Notes under the pieces: model-generated
What the model was told of the DNA's origin: nothing
Database searches by the model: none
The model's input: the letters and a program-made list of their open reading frames with translations, nothing else
Origin: Herbaspirillum sp. SJZ107
Lineage (GTDB): Bacteria > Pseudomonadota > Gammaproteobacteria > Burkholderiales > Burkholderiaceae_D
Assembly: GCF_006715485.1 (NCBI RefSeq)
Contig: NZ_VFNH01000002.1
Coordinates: 1,116,001-1,180,000 of the forward strand
DNA: 64,000 bases
Direction: 5' to 3'
Part shown: positions 41,301 through 52,573 of the stretch, piece after piece
Layout: every line of letters begins with the position of its first letter
Position numbering within the stretch: position 1 is the stretch's first letter
Translations under genes and position numbers: made by a program

Positions 41301-41545
41301 AGCGTCCGGGCACGGCCAAGGGCGTGCTGTTCCTGACGCTGGAAGACGAAACCGGGAACGTCAACGTGATCGTGTGGCCGACGCTGGTCGACCAGCAGCG
41401 GCGCGAGGTGCTGCATGCGCCTTTGCTGGGTGTGTACGGGGTGTGGCAGCGCGAAGGGGAGGTGCGGCACCTGGTTGCCAAGCGGCTGGTGGATATGTCG
41501 CACCTGCTGGGGAAGCTGGATACGCGGAGCCGGGATTTTTGTTAG
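38330..41545 (+). CDS. dnaE2: Error-prone DNA polymerase III alpha subunit, DnaE2
   Basis: 1071 residues. The PHP domain (about 14-280) starts [49 protein letters not shown]; the metal-binding histidines of DnaE1 (HSxYS, TDH) are replaced, as usual for DnaE2. The polymerase palm has [17 protein letters not shown] and catalytic Asps in PDIDVDF (D404, D406). Thumb and fingers include [16 protein letters not shown] and [26 protein letters not shown]. An OB fold (about 955-1040) ends the protein. It performs SOS translesion synthesis, normally with ImuA and ImuB. Neither lies beside it here. The start lacks a clear ribosome site. SOS control is shown by the LexA box. Confidence 0.95.
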   Translation: [1071 protein letters not shown]

Positions 41546-41604
41546 CGGCCGATGCGCATCGTGCGTGGCCAGCGGGCTTTGTTTGCGTTATCGAGAGGCT
41601 GGCA

Positions 41605-41635
41605 AACTTGGCTCCCCGCCTTCGCGGGGACGACG
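41605..41635. repeat. Half copy of a 31-bp intergenic repeat (family A)
   Basis: Matches the right arm of the full elements at 45089-45165 and 52622-52698: AACTTGG, then a CCCCGC-CTTC-GCGGGG hairpin, then ACGACG. It lies between the convergent ends of dnaE2 and the chemoreceptor gene and could serve as terminator for both. Confidence 0.75.
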
Positions 41636-41648
41636 TTTTGCGGCTAAC

Positions 41649-43400
41649 TTAAAACTCTTCCCAATCGCTGGCACCGGCAGCCACCGGCTCACGCTTCGCC
41701 GGCGCGCGCTGGACAGCCGGCTCGCGCTTGACCGGCTTCGCAGCGATCGCCTTTGCAGCCGGCACCGCCGCACGCACCGCCGCACGCACCGCCGGTGCCG
41801 TTACCGCAGCCACCCTGGCCGCCGGTGCCACGGCAGCAGCCCCGTGCGCACGATCCAGCTTGAACACGCTGACCACGTCCGCCAGCGTCGCCGCCTGGTC
41901 CTGCATCGACGCCGCCGCTGCCGCCGCTTCCTCGACCAGGGCCGCATTCTGCTGGGTCACCTGGTCCATCTGGCCGATCGCGTGGTTGACCTGCTCGATG
42001 CCGGTGGTCTGCTCCTGGCTGGCGCTGGTGATCTCGGCCATGATGTCGGTCACGCGGCGGATGCTGGTGACGACCTGTTCCATCGTCGTGCCGGCCTGGT
42101 CGACCAGGCGGGCGCCGGCGTCGACGCTGGTGACCGAGGCGGTGATCAGTTCCTTGATTTCCTTGGCGGCCGCCGCCGAGCGCTGGGCCAGGTTGCGCAC
42201 TTCCGACGCGACCACGGCGAAGCCGCGGCCCTGTTCGCCGGCGCGCGCCGCTTCCACGGCTGCGTTCAGGGCCAGGATATTGGTCTGGAAGGCGATGCCG
42301 TCGATGACGCCGATGATGTCGGCGATGCGCTTGGCCGAGTCGTTGATCGCGCCCATCGTGGTGACCACTTCGCCGACCACGGTGCCGCCCTGGATCGCGA
42401 TTTCGGAGGCGGCGATCGCCAGCTGGTTGGCCTGGCGCGCGTTGTCGGCGTTCTGGCGCACGGTGGTGGTCAGTTCTTCCATCGAGGCGGCGGTTTGTTC
42501 CAGCGCGCTGGCCTGCTGCTCGGTACGGCTCGACAAGTCGAGGTTGCCGGCGCTGATTTCGCGCGAGGCGGTGCCGATGGTGTCGGTGCCGCCGCGGACC
42601 TGGCTGACGATGCCCACCAGGCTGTCGTTCATGTGGCGCAGGGCGCGCAGCAGGGCGCCGGTTTCGTCCTGGGCCGAAGCGTCGATGCGGTGGGTCAGGT
42701 CGCCGCCGGCGACGGTTTCCGCCACCGTCACGGCGTCCTGGATCGGACGCACGATGCCGCGCGTGAGCTGCCACGCGAACACGGCGCCGGCCAGCAGGGC
42801 GCAGGCGGCCAGGATCATCATCAGTTTGGTGCTGCGTACCGCGTTGTCGTCGATGCCGCCCGCGGTCGCGTCCATGCTGGCGCGCTGCATCGTCACCAGT
42901 TCCTGCAGCAGGTCCTGGTAGCGCTGGGCGGCCGGGGTGAATGCCTTGTCCAGCAGGCGCGCGGCTTCTTCTTCATTGCCGTCGGCCTTGGCCTTGACGG
43001 CGCCGTCGCGCGAGGCGCTGTAGGCCTTGCGCTGCTCGAGGATTTTGGCAAACAGGTCTTTCTCGGGACCGCTTGCGGCGATCAGCGGTTCGATCTGCTT
43101 GAGCAGTTCGGCCGCCTTCTTGACCGAGGCCGCCGCATCTTCCTTGAAGTAGGCGCCCAGCGACGGATCGGTGCTTTTCACAATCGCGGCGGTGCGGCGG
43201 ATCGATGCGAAGTTCAGGCTGTACCAGTCGGTGATCAAGCGCTCCTTGGCGAGTGGCACGGCCATCATCGCCTTGGTCGCGGTGGCCACTTCGGTCATGC
43301 GCAGTGCGCCGACGGCGGCAATCACCAGAGTCATTGCCAGGATCAGCGCAAAGCCGAGACCGAGGCGCTTGCCGATCTTGATGTTTCCAAGAAATCCCAT
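41649..43400 (-). CDS. Methyl-accepting chemotaxis protein with C-terminal DWEEF tether
   Basis: 583 residues from the ATG at 43400. Helix 1 (about 12-34) and helix 2 (about 190-212) bound a four-helix-bundle periplasmic ligand domain (about 35-188). A HAMP domain follows ([27 protein letters not shown]). The signalling domain has the hairpin tip [55 protein letters not shown]. After a 60-residue Ala/Pro/Lys linker the protein ends in DWEEF, fitting the W-x-x-F pentapeptide that docks CheR and CheB. Ligand unknown. It carries a short Ala-Arg repeat in the linker ([13 protein letters not shown]). Confidence 0.93.
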   Translation of the reverse strand: MGFLGNIKIGKRLGLGFALILAMTLVIAAVGALRMTEVATATKAMMAVPLAKERLITDWYSLNFASIRRTAAIVKSTDPSLGAYFKEDAAASVKKAAELLKQIEPLIAASGPEKDLFAKILEQRKAYSASRDGAVKAKADGNEEEAARLLDKAFTPAAQRYQDLLQELVTMQRASMDATAGGIDDNAVRSTKLMMILAACALLAGAVFAWQLTRGIVRPIQDAVTVAETVAGGDLTHRIDASAQDETGALLRALRHMNDSLVGIVSQVRGGTDTIGTASREISAGNLDLSSRTEQQASALEQTAASMEELTTTVRQNADNARQANQLAIAASEIAIQGGTVVGEVVTTMGAINDSAKRIADIIGVIDGIAFQTNILALNAAVEAARAGEQGRGFAVVASEVRNLAQRSAAAAKEIKELITASVTSVDAGARLVDQAGTTMEQVVTSIRRVTDIMAEITSASQEQTTGIEQVNHAIGQMDQVTQQNAALVEEAAAAAASMQDQAATLADVVSVFKLDRAHGAAAVAPAARVAAVTAPAVRAAVRAAVPAAKAIAAKPVKREPAVQRAPAKREPVAAGASDWEEF

Positions 43401-43713
43401 AATACAGTCCTTTTTTGTCCAGAAAACGGCCGCCACACGTGAAGGAACCTGCTCGGATGGGGAGCATGGGCACGGTTGAAAGGGGGCTGGCCGGGAGCTG
43501 GGAATTGTAATGAAAGGCGTTTCTTTGGGGAATTAAAATTCCATTTAGAAATCTTTATGCCACATTTCTGTAGGTATTATCCGACACTTCTCTCGCAAGA
43601 TTGTTAAGTTGAAAATTGTTGCATCCAGAGCGATCTGGTAGTCTGAAAAAAGGCGGTAAGCCCACCCATGCCTACCATTCCTCGTTTCACCCAGAAAAAG
43701 TGAAGTTCTCCTC
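43401..43713. other. 313-bp divergent intergenic region
   Basis: A+T-rich control region between the chemoreceptor gene (minus) and the M20D gene (plus). On the minus strand it holds TCGGATAA (43574-43581), a partial match to the sigma28 -10 GCCGATAA, with TAAC about 16 bases further upstream; the match is too weak to call a flagellar promoter. On the plus strand the M20D gene has no clear Shine-Dalgarno core. No repeat or small gene is supported. Confidence 0.35.
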
Positions 43714-45039
43714 ATGAAGCCATCCAGCATTCTCCGTACCACCCTGTTCGCCGCCGGACTGATCGGCGCTGCCGCCTACGCCGCACCGCTGCCGGCCCCG
43801 TTCGCCCAGCAGCTGAACGCCAACTACCCGGCCATCGAAACCTTCTACCAGGACCTGCACAAGAATCCGGAACTCGGTTTCGCCGAACACCAGACCGCCG
43901 CCAAGCTGGCCGAGCGCGCCAAGTCCCTCGGCTTCGAGGTGACCACCGGCGTCGGCGGCACCGGCGTGGTCGCGATCATGAAGAACGGTCCCGGCCCGGT
44001 CGTGATGCTGCGTACCGAGATGGATGCGCTGCCGGTCCAGGAAAAGACCGGCCTGCCGTATGCCAGCAAGGTCAGCACCAAGACTGCCGCCGGCGAGACC
44101 GTGTCGGTGGCGCATGCCTGCGGCCACGACCTGCACATGTCGGCCTGGTACGGCACCGCCAAGCTGATGGCCGACAACCGCAAGGCCTGGAGCGGCACCC
44201 TGATGCTGATCGGCCAGCCGTCCGAGGAAACCGTGCACGGCGCCGAAGCGATGCTGAAGGATGGCCTGTTCAAGCGCTTCCCGAAACCGGATTACGCGCT
44301 GTCCTTCCACGATGACGCCACCATGCCGTCGGGTACGGTGATGTACCATGCCGGCCCGTTCCGCGCCTCGTCCGACGTGGTCAACATCACGGTCTACGGC
44401 CAGGGCGGCCACGGCGCGGTGCCGCACGAGGCGCGCGATCCGATCGTGATGGCGGCGCGCATGGTGATGGCGATCCAGACCCTGGTATCGCGCGAAAACA
44501 ATCCGATCGACCCGGTCGTGATCACCATCGGCAGCATCCATGGCGGCACCGTCGCCAACATCATCCCGGACCAGGTCACGATGTCGCTGTCGGTGCGCAC
44601 CTTCAAGCCGGAAGTGCGCAAGCGCGTGCTGGCCAGTATCGCGCGCGAAGTGAAGGGCGAGGCGATCGCCGCCGGTGCGCCCAAGGAGCCGCTGGTCGAC
44701 GTCCAGCCGGGCACCGATTCGGTCTACAACGATCCGGCGCTGATCGAGCGCATGGTCAAGGTGGTGCAGGGCGCGGTCGGTCCGGAGTGGGTCAAGGAGA
44801 TGCCGCCCAAGATGACCTCGGAAGACTTTTCGCAGTACGGCCTGCAGCCGGGCGTGAAGGCGGTGCTGCTGCACATCGGCGCGGTCGATGGCGCGCGCCT
44901 GGACGCGGCAAAGAAGGCCGGCCAGCCGCTGCCGGGCACCCATTCGCCGCAGTGGGCGCCGGACTTCAAGCCGACCGTGACCAACACCATCAAGGCGGAA
45001 ACGGCGATCCTGCTGGATCTGCTGGCGCCGAAGAAGTAA
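43714..45039 (+). CDS. Exported M20D amidohydrolase (hippurate-hydrolase-like)
   Basis: 441 residues. A signal peptide (TTLFAAGLIGAAAYA) makes it periplasmic, unlike most family members. Metal ligands are in AHACGHDLH, the catalytic base pair in GQPSEETVHGAEAML, and the remaining ligands in LSFHDD and in the C-terminal TSEDFSQYG. The dimerisation lid domain (about 205-330) contains GQGGHGAVPHEARDPI. M20D enzymes hydrolyse N-acyl amino acids, hippurate or indole-acetyl conjugates; substrate unknown here. It has its own promoter region shared with the chemoreceptor and ends before a repeat element that can act as terminator. Confidence 0.92.
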   Translation: MKPSSILRTTLFAAGLIGAAAYAAPLPAPFAQQLNANYPAIETFYQDLHKNPELGFAEHQTAAKLAERAKSLGFEVTTGVGGTGVVAIMKNGPGPVVMLRTEMDALPVQEKTGLPYASKVSTKTAAGETVSVAHACGHDLHMSAWYGTAKLMADNRKAWSGTLMLIGQPSEETVHGAEAMLKDGLFKRFPKPDYALSFHDDATMPSGTVMYHAGPFRASSDVVNITVYGQGGHGAVPHEARDPIVMAARMVMAIQTLVSRENNPIDPVVITIGSIHGGTVANIIPDQVTMSLSVRTFKPEVRKRVLASIAREVKGEAIAAGAPKEPLVDVQPGTDSVYNDPALIERMVKVVQGAVGPEWVKEMPPKMTSEDFSQYGLQPGVKAVLLHIGAVDGARLDAAKKAGQPLPGTHSPQWAPDFKPTVTNTIKAETAILLDLLAPKK

Positions 45040-45088
45040 TGAAGTAATCGGGCGGCGGCAGTGCCCGTTATCGTCCGCTAGATCGACA

Positions 45089-45165
45089 CGTCGCCCCTGC
45101 GCAGGCAGGGGCCCAAGTTTTGCGCTGTGCCATGAACTTGGGCCCCTGCCTGCGCAGGGGCGACG
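45089..45165. repeat. Full 31-bp inverted-repeat element (family A, copy 1)
   Basis: Arms 45089-45119 and 45135-45165 are perfect reverse complements over 31 bases around a 15-base loop. Each arm also contains its own small palindrome (CCCCTGC...GCAGGGG). It lies between the convergent ends of the M20D and PRC-barrel genes. Confidence 0.95.
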
Positions 45166-45211
45166 GTTCTGGGGCGAGCAGCAAGTTCAATTGACGCAGG
45201 TGCTTTGACGT

Positions 45212-45613
45212 TTATGCCGCCTGCGTCCCATAGTAAGCGTGCACTTCCCCCATCCAGCTGCGGTCCGCCATGTCCGGCCAGTGATCCGTGTCGAACCCCG
45301 GCGCGCTGGCGATGCGTTCCTTCGACACGTCCATCGTAAAGCGCTTGTGCCCGGGGTCCAGTGTCAGCGCCTGCCACGGCACCGCGAACAGTTTTTCGCC
45401 GAGTCCGAGAAAGCGGCTGGCCGACATCACCGCATACGCGATCGTGCCGGTGCGCATGTCGACCATAAGTTCCTTGATCACCCCAAGATGTTCGTTCTGC
45501 AGGTTATGGACGTGGTCGCCGAGCAGGGTGTGGGCGCCCATCAGTTCGGGGCCCGGTCCCTTGCCGTGCTTGTTCTTGTACATACCGTAATCGTCGCGTT
45601 CCAGGTAAGACAT
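45212..45613 (-). CDS. PRC-barrel domain protein
   Basis: 133 residues from the ATG at 45613, which follows AAGGAGATCCAC. The PRC-barrel spans about 25-90: GAHTLLGDHVHNLQNEHLGVIKELMVDMRTGTIAYAVMSASRFLGLGEKLFAVPWQALTLD, with the conserved G-x-x-V-x-N-x-x-G-x-L-G pattern and the F-x-V-P-W-x-x-L end. A basic start (MSYLERDDYGMYKNKHGKG) and an acidic aromatic C-terminus (TDHWPDMADRSWMGEVHAYYG) flank it. Such stand-alone PRC proteins are stress- or RNA-related, but their role is unclear. Monocistronic. Confidence 0.88.
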   Translation of the reverse strand: MSYLERDDYGMYKNKHGKGPGPELMGAHTLLGDHVHNLQNEHLGVIKELMVDMRTGTIAYAVMSASRFLGLGEKLFAVPWQALTLDPGHKRFTMDVSKERIASAPGFDTDHWPDMADRSWMGEVHAYYGTQAA

Positions 45614-45725
45614 GTGGATCTCCTTCATTGGAGCCGCAAGGATAACCCGAGTCCGCTGGATTCCGTACGAAAGCATACGTCATGCAGGGGCAAAAAAAAT
45701 GCCGGCGCATGGCCGGCATCGTCGA

Positions 45726-47453
45726 TCAGAATTCTTCCCAGTCATCGCCGGCGGTCGCGGCCACGCGCTTGCCTGTCGTGTGGGCGCTCGCCGGGGCCGG
45801 GGCCGGGGCAGGGCGTGCCAGCTTCGGTTCGGCGCGCGTGCGTACGGCCGGCACCCTGGCCGCCGGTGCGGCCGGGACTGCGGCAGCTGCCCGCGCCGGC
45901 GCGGTGTACTCCAGCTTGAACTGGTCGACCGCCTGCGCCAGCTTGGCGGCCTGCTCCTGCAGCGAGCCGGCCGCGGCAGCCGATTCCTCGACCAGCGCCG
46001 CATTCTGCTGGGTCGCCTGGTCCATCTGGCCGATCGCGCTGTTCACCTGCTCGATGCCGCCGGTCTGCGCCTGGCTGGCCGATGCGATCTCGGCCATGAT
46101 GTCGGTCACGCGCTGGATCGCGCCGACCACCTGCTGCATGGTGGCGCCGGCCTGGTCGACCAGCCTGGCGCCGGTATCGACCTTGCCGACCGAATCGTCG
46201 ATCAGGCTCTTGATTTCCTTGGCCGCCGCCGCCGAGCGCTGGGCCAGCGTGCGCACTTCGCCGGCCACGACCGCGAACCCGCGGCCCTGTTCGCCGGCAC
46301 GGGCCGCTTCCACGGCCGCATTCAGCGCCAGGATATTGGTCTGGAAGGCGATGCCGTCGATCACGCTGATGATGTCGACGATCTTGCGCGACGATTCGTT
46401 GATCGAACCCATGGTCTGGATCACCTGTTCGACCACGGCGCCGCCTTCCGAGGCGACGCTGGAGGCGGTGATCGACAGCTGGTTGGCCTGGCGTGCATTG
46501 TCGGCGTTCTGGCGCACGGTGTCGGTCAGGTGCGCCATCGACGAGGCCGTGCTTTCCAGCGACGAGGCTTGCTGTTCGGTGCGGTTCGAGAGGTCGAGGT
46601 TGCCGGCCGCGATTTCGCCGGCGGCGCCGTGGATCGTCGAGGTGCCGCTGCGCACTTCGCTGACGATGCGTACCAGGCTGTCGCTCATGTCGCGCAGCGA
46701 GCGCAGCAGGGCGCCGGTTTCGTCGCGCGCATCCGACTCGATGCGGCGGGTCAGGTCGCCGCCGGCGACGGCCTCGGCCAGGTCGACGGCTTCGCGGATC
46801 GGGCGCACGATGCCGCGCGTCAGCAGCCACGAGCAGACCGCGCCAACCGCCAGCGCCAGCGCGCACAGCAGGCCGATGATGCGGGCGCTGCCGTTGATGT
46901 CGCCGTCGATGTCCTTGGCGGTGGCGTCGATGTGCTGGTGCTGCATCTCGACCAGCTTGGCAAGGCCGGCTTCATAGGCCTTGGAGGCCGGAATGAATTC
47001 CTGGTCCAGCAGGCGGGCGGCTTCGGCGCTGTCGCCGGCGGTCTTGGCCTTGATCGCGTTGTCCTTGGCCGTGGTATAGGTCTTGCGCAGTTCGCCGATC
47101 TTGCGGAACTGTTCTTTTTCTTCGTCGTTCGACAGCAGCGGTTCGATCTTTTTGATCAGTTCGGTCGAGCGGCCCGACGTCTTGGCACCGTCTTCCTTGA
47201 AGAAGTCGATCAGGCTGGGGTCCGCGCTCTTGACGATGGCGGCGGTGCGGCGCACCGCGCCGAAGGTCTGGGTGTGCCATTCGGTGATCATGCGCTCCTT
47301 GGCCAGGGGCACGTCCATTGCGGTGTGGGTGGCCGTGCCGATGCTGTCCAGGGAGACGACACCGGCACCGCCGATCGCCAGCGTCATCGCCAGCACCAGC
47401 GCGAAGCCGCCGCTCAGGCGCTTGCCGATACTAATGTTTTCAAGAGCAGACAT
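45726..47453 (-). CDS. Second methyl-accepting chemotaxis protein with DWEEF tether
   Basis: 575 residues from the ATG at 47453 (AAGGA upstream). The layout equals the receptor at 41649-43400: helix 1, four-helix-bundle ligand domain, helix 2, HAMP ([27 protein letters not shown]), signalling hairpin ([55 protein letters not shown]), a long Ala/Pro linker ([10 protein letters not shown]), and the terminal DWEEF. The ligand domain is recognisably related to the first ([12 protein letters not shown] versus [26 protein letters not shown] versus [14 protein letters not shown]), so the two look like paralogues. Confidence 0.93.
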   Translation of the reverse strand: MSALENISIGKRLSGGFALVLAMTLAIGGAGVVSLDSIGTATHTAMDVPLAKERMITEWHTQTFGAVRRTAAIVKSADPSLIDFFKEDGAKTSGRSTELIKKIEPLLSNDEEKEQFRKIGELRKTYTTAKDNAIKAKTAGDSAEAARLLDQEFIPASKAYEAGLAKLVEMQHQHIDATAKDIDGDINGSARIIGLLCALALAVGAVCSWLLTRGIVRPIREAVDLAEAVAGGDLTRRIESDARDETGALLRSLRDMSDSLVRIVSEVRSGTSTIHGAAGEIAAGNLDLSNRTEQQASSLESTASSMAHLTDTVRQNADNARQANQLSITASSVASEGGAVVEQVIQTMGSINESSRKIVDIISVIDGIAFQTNILALNAAVEAARAGEQGRGFAVVAGEVRTLAQRSAAAAKEIKSLIDDSVGKVDTGARLVDQAGATMQQVVGAIQRVTDIMAEIASASQAQTGGIEQVNSAIGQMDQATQQNAALVEESAAAAGSLQEQAAKLAQAVDQFKLEYTAPARAAAAVPAAPAARVPAVRTRAEPKLARPAPAPAPASAHTTGKRVAATAGDDWEEF

Positions 47454-47565
47454 CGAACATCCTTTCAATAACCGACACAAACAGGGGTTCGATTCTACTT
47501 TGCCCTACAGCAATTTTTATATCTCTATTTAAAGTTTGTGCGTACACGCAACAGATAATATTGAA

Positions 47566-47592
47566 CATATGGTGCAATAAATGCACCATATG
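47566..47592. other. Perfect inverted repeat in the chemoreceptor/M48 gap
   Basis: CATATGGTGCA-ATAAA-TGCACCATATG, 11 bp stem extendable by one base pair, in an A+T-rich stretch 113 bp upstream of the second chemoreceptor gene and 32 bp after the M48 stop. It may be an operator for the receptor gene or a weak terminator for the M48 gene; no T tract follows. Confidence 0.55.
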
Positions 47593-47623
47593 TGTGCGTT
47601 TTCATCAATTTTGTGCGAATTTG

Positions 47624-48691
47624 TTAATTGAAAGCACGTGCGTCTGCTTCGCCAATCTCTTGCAGCCGGCGGATACGCTCAGTGGTCCCAGGGTGCGTGG
47701 ACAGGTAGCCCATCGAGTCCTGTACCCAGCGTGGCAGCCGGGCGGTATCGCCTTCCGCCTCCTCGAGCCTGGACAAGGCATCCGTGAAATGCCTGACCGA
47801 TAAATGCTGGCGGCGCAGTACCTCGGCCGCATACGCATCGGCCTCGCGTTCCATGTCGCGGGAGTAGTGCATCCGCGCCAGCCGGGCCGGCAGGGCGGCG
47901 GCCACCGCGCTGATATCGCCGAACAGCGTGGCCGACAACATCGTGCCGAGCGAGGACACCGCGATCATGCGTGCCTTGTGGCGGTGTTCGAGGTGGCCCA
48001 CTTCGTGCCCGAGTATCCCCATCAATGCGGCCTTGCCTTCGGCGTCGAGCCGGCCGTCCCCGGTCTGGAACAGGCGTACCAGGTCGTCGCTGACGACGAT
48101 GGTGCCGTCCGCCAGCGCATAGGCGTTGGCGCCCATCTCCGGTCCATCCCTGACCAGCAGCCGGACCGGCAGCCGCGGATGCGCCGGCAGCAGCGGGGGC
48201 AGCAGGGCCGTCACTTCGGCGACGCGCGCATCCGGCAGGCGGGAAGACCGCAGCTCGCCTTCCGCCTCGAGGCCGTCCAGCTCGGCCTTGCCGAGATCGC
48301 GGTCGACCGTGAGCGGCAGCGTGGCGGCGATGGGCTTGGCCACGAGCGGCAGTCCGCGCAAGTAGAGCAGTGCCAGCAGCAGGACCAGCACGGGCAGCGC
48401 CAGCAGGGCCAGCGGCCGGCGCGCGTGCCAGCGCGCCACCAGGCTTTCGCGGTGGCCGATCGCCGCGAGCAGTTGGCCGCAGGCCGGACCGGGCGCCACC
48501 TCGCAGCAGGCGCCGCCGTCCAGTCGCAGCACGAGCGGCGCCCGCGCAAACCGTTCTCCCGGCCGCACGGTGCCGAGCGGGACGCTGCGTGCCAGGCCCG
48601 GTCCGGCGATGTGCAAGCGGCCGGCGTCGACCGTCAGGGTGACCGGCTGCATGCGGGGGTTGTGCCCATCGAAGTAGCTGGCGTTCGTCAT
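47624..48691 (-). CDS. M48 family metallopeptidase (membrane-anchored)
   Basis: 355 residues from the ATG at 48691; a GTG at 48700 overlapping the upstream TGA is an alternative. An N-terminal beta domain (MQPVTLTVDAGRLHIAGPG...) is followed by one hydrophobic helix (about 98-117, LALLALPVLVLLLALLYLRG) and the peptidase domain. The zinc motif is H229-E-V-G-H233 (LMGILGHEVGHLEHRH) and the third-ligand region is SRDMEREADAYAAEVL. M48 enzymes of this type (HtpX/BepA/LoiP relatives) clear damaged envelope proteins. The gene is fused in operon to the YjgN-like membrane gene, a pairing seen in other proteobacteria. Confidence 0.88.
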   Translation of the reverse strand: MTNASYFDGHNPRMQPVTLTVDAGRLHIAGPGLARSVPLGTVRPGERFARAPLVLRLDGGACCEVAPGPACGQLLAAIGHRESLVARWHARRPLALLALPVLVLLLALLYLRGLPLVAKPIAATLPLTVDRDLGKAELDGLEAEGELRSSRLPDARVAEVTALLPPLLPAHPRLPVRLLVRDGPEMGANAYALADGTIVVSDDLVRLFQTGDGRLDAEGKAALMGILGHEVGHLEHRHKARMIAVSSLGTMLSATLFGDISAVAAALPARLARMHYSRDMEREADAYAAEVLRRQHLSVRHFTDALSRLEEAEGDTARLPRWVQDSMGYLSTHPGTTERIRRLQEIGEADARAFN

Positions 48692-48696
48692 CGCGC

Positions 48697-49815
48697 TCAC
48701 CACGACAGGTCCAGGCCGGCCAGGTCGGCCAGGCCGTCGCCGGTTGCGGCCCGGCTGGTCCGCGCGGCATAGCGTGCCGTCAGCGCGGCGCCATCCGGCG
48801 CGTGCACCTGCACATGCGCCAGCCGGTAGCGCCAGGTGCGCACCGCCGCGAACGGGCGGAACAGGCCCAGGGTGAGGAGGGTCAGCAGCCAGTTGACGGC
48901 CTGCAGGCGCAGGTAGCCTGCAGGCGGGATGGCGCAGGTGATGCGTATGCCGGGAAAGGCAGTGGCCGACCAGGCCAGGTTGGTCATGCGCACCGCGGTG
49001 AAGGGCAGGCCGAGCAGGAGGAACAGGTAGCCGTAGATCCACCACGTGGTGTCGAACAGGCGCTCCCATTGCGCATCCGGGCGCTGCTGGGAGGCCATGC
49101 CCGTGACGACGAGCAGCAGCACGGCCACGGCGGCGCACAGCACGACGACGATCCGGACATACGGCCGGGCCAGGGCATGCATCGACAAGGCAAAGCCGGC
49201 CTGCTGGTCGCCATACATCAGGTGCATGTGCTGGTAGCGCTTCATCGAGGCGTGCATCCATGGCCAGCCGAAGTAGGCCATGAGCAAGGCGTTCGACAAC
49301 AGGCTGTCCGGCAAGAGCTCGTCCACCGCGTCGGAAAAGAACAGCATCCCCAGAGGGAACAGGTAGATCAGATAGGCTTTTCCCTGCGTACCGGCAAAGC
49401 CGAACGGCAGGCCGCGGTACCAGGTGTTCGCCAGCCGGAAGCGCAAGGCCGACCGCATGATCCATGGAACGGCGGCGAGAACGAGGGTCCCGGCCAGCAG
49501 CCCACCCTCGATCGACGTGCCGAACGCGGCATATAGAAGCCCCAGCAGCAGGACGGCCAGGATGCGGCCGCGCAGGATGGCTTTGGGGTCGCCGCGGAAG
49601 TCGAAGCCGGCGCCGGCCAGCCGGGTGTTGCGGTAAAAGTATTGCAGCCGGCGGGTCTTGGCCCAGGCCGAATAGATGCCGAGGGTCGCTAGCGTCAACA
49701 GCAGATTGACGATCCAGATGCGGAAGTAGTCGCCGCCGCTGCCGCTGAACGCGAAGGCCAGCGGCGCATCGTCGGCGGAGAAAAGGGGATCGTCCTGCTG
49801 GCTGGATTCGTTCAT
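48697..49815 (-). CDS. YjgN-like DUF898 membrane protein
   Basis: 372 residues from the ATG at 49815. The protein holds two copies of the DUF898 pattern: FAFSGSGGDYFRIWIVNLLLTLATLGIYSAWAKTRRLQYFYRNTRLAGAGFDFRGDP at the start, and a second set of helices ending LRLQAVNWLLTLLTLGLFRPFAAVRTWRYRLAHVQVH. At least seven hydrophobic helices are visible. YjgN is an inner-membrane protein of unknown function. The downstream M48 peptidase gene begins within 5 bp of its stop, so the two proteins probably act together, perhaps with the membrane protein presenting or anchoring the protease. Confidence 0.87.
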   Translation of the reverse strand: MNESSQQDDPLFSADDAPLAFAFSGSGGDYFRIWIVNLLLTLATLGIYSAWAKTRRLQYFYRNTRLAGAGFDFRGDPKAILRGRILAVLLLGLLYAAFGTSIEGGLLAGTLVLAAVPWIMRSALRFRLANTWYRGLPFGFAGTQGKAYLIYLFPLGMLFFSDAVDELLPDSLLSNALLMAYFGWPWMHASMKRYQHMHLMYGDQQAGFALSMHALARPYVRIVVVLCAAVAVLLLVVTGMASQQRPDAQWERLFDTTWWIYGYLFLLLGLPFTAVRMTNLAWSATAFPGIRITCAIPPAGYLRLQAVNWLLTLLTLGLFRPFAAVRTWRYRLAHVQVHAPDGAALTARYAARTSRAATGDGLADLAGLDLSW

Positions 49816-49955
49816 CGCATCGCTGTTGACGGATAGAAATACCAGTGTAGCGACATTGATCGTACTTTGATGATTTTTACAACTTCCCCGTCCTGCCTTG
49901 CGTCGGATACGCCACGCATGGCGCGACAACGGCCGTTTTGCCGGAAGTTGCCAAG

Positions 49956-52573
<2,618 letters not shown>

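Noticed and set aside
41740..41800. Short tandem repeat of GCCGCACGCACC-like units as a CRISPR or VNTR
   Set aside because: It encodes the Ala/Arg-rich linker of the chemoreceptor; two to three units only, no spacers.
43574..43600. Possible sigma28 (flagellar) promoter for the first chemoreceptor
   Set aside because: TCGGATAA differs from GCCGATAA at two positions, the -35 TAAA is only TAAC, and the site is 170 bases from the gene. No similar site was seen before the second receptor.
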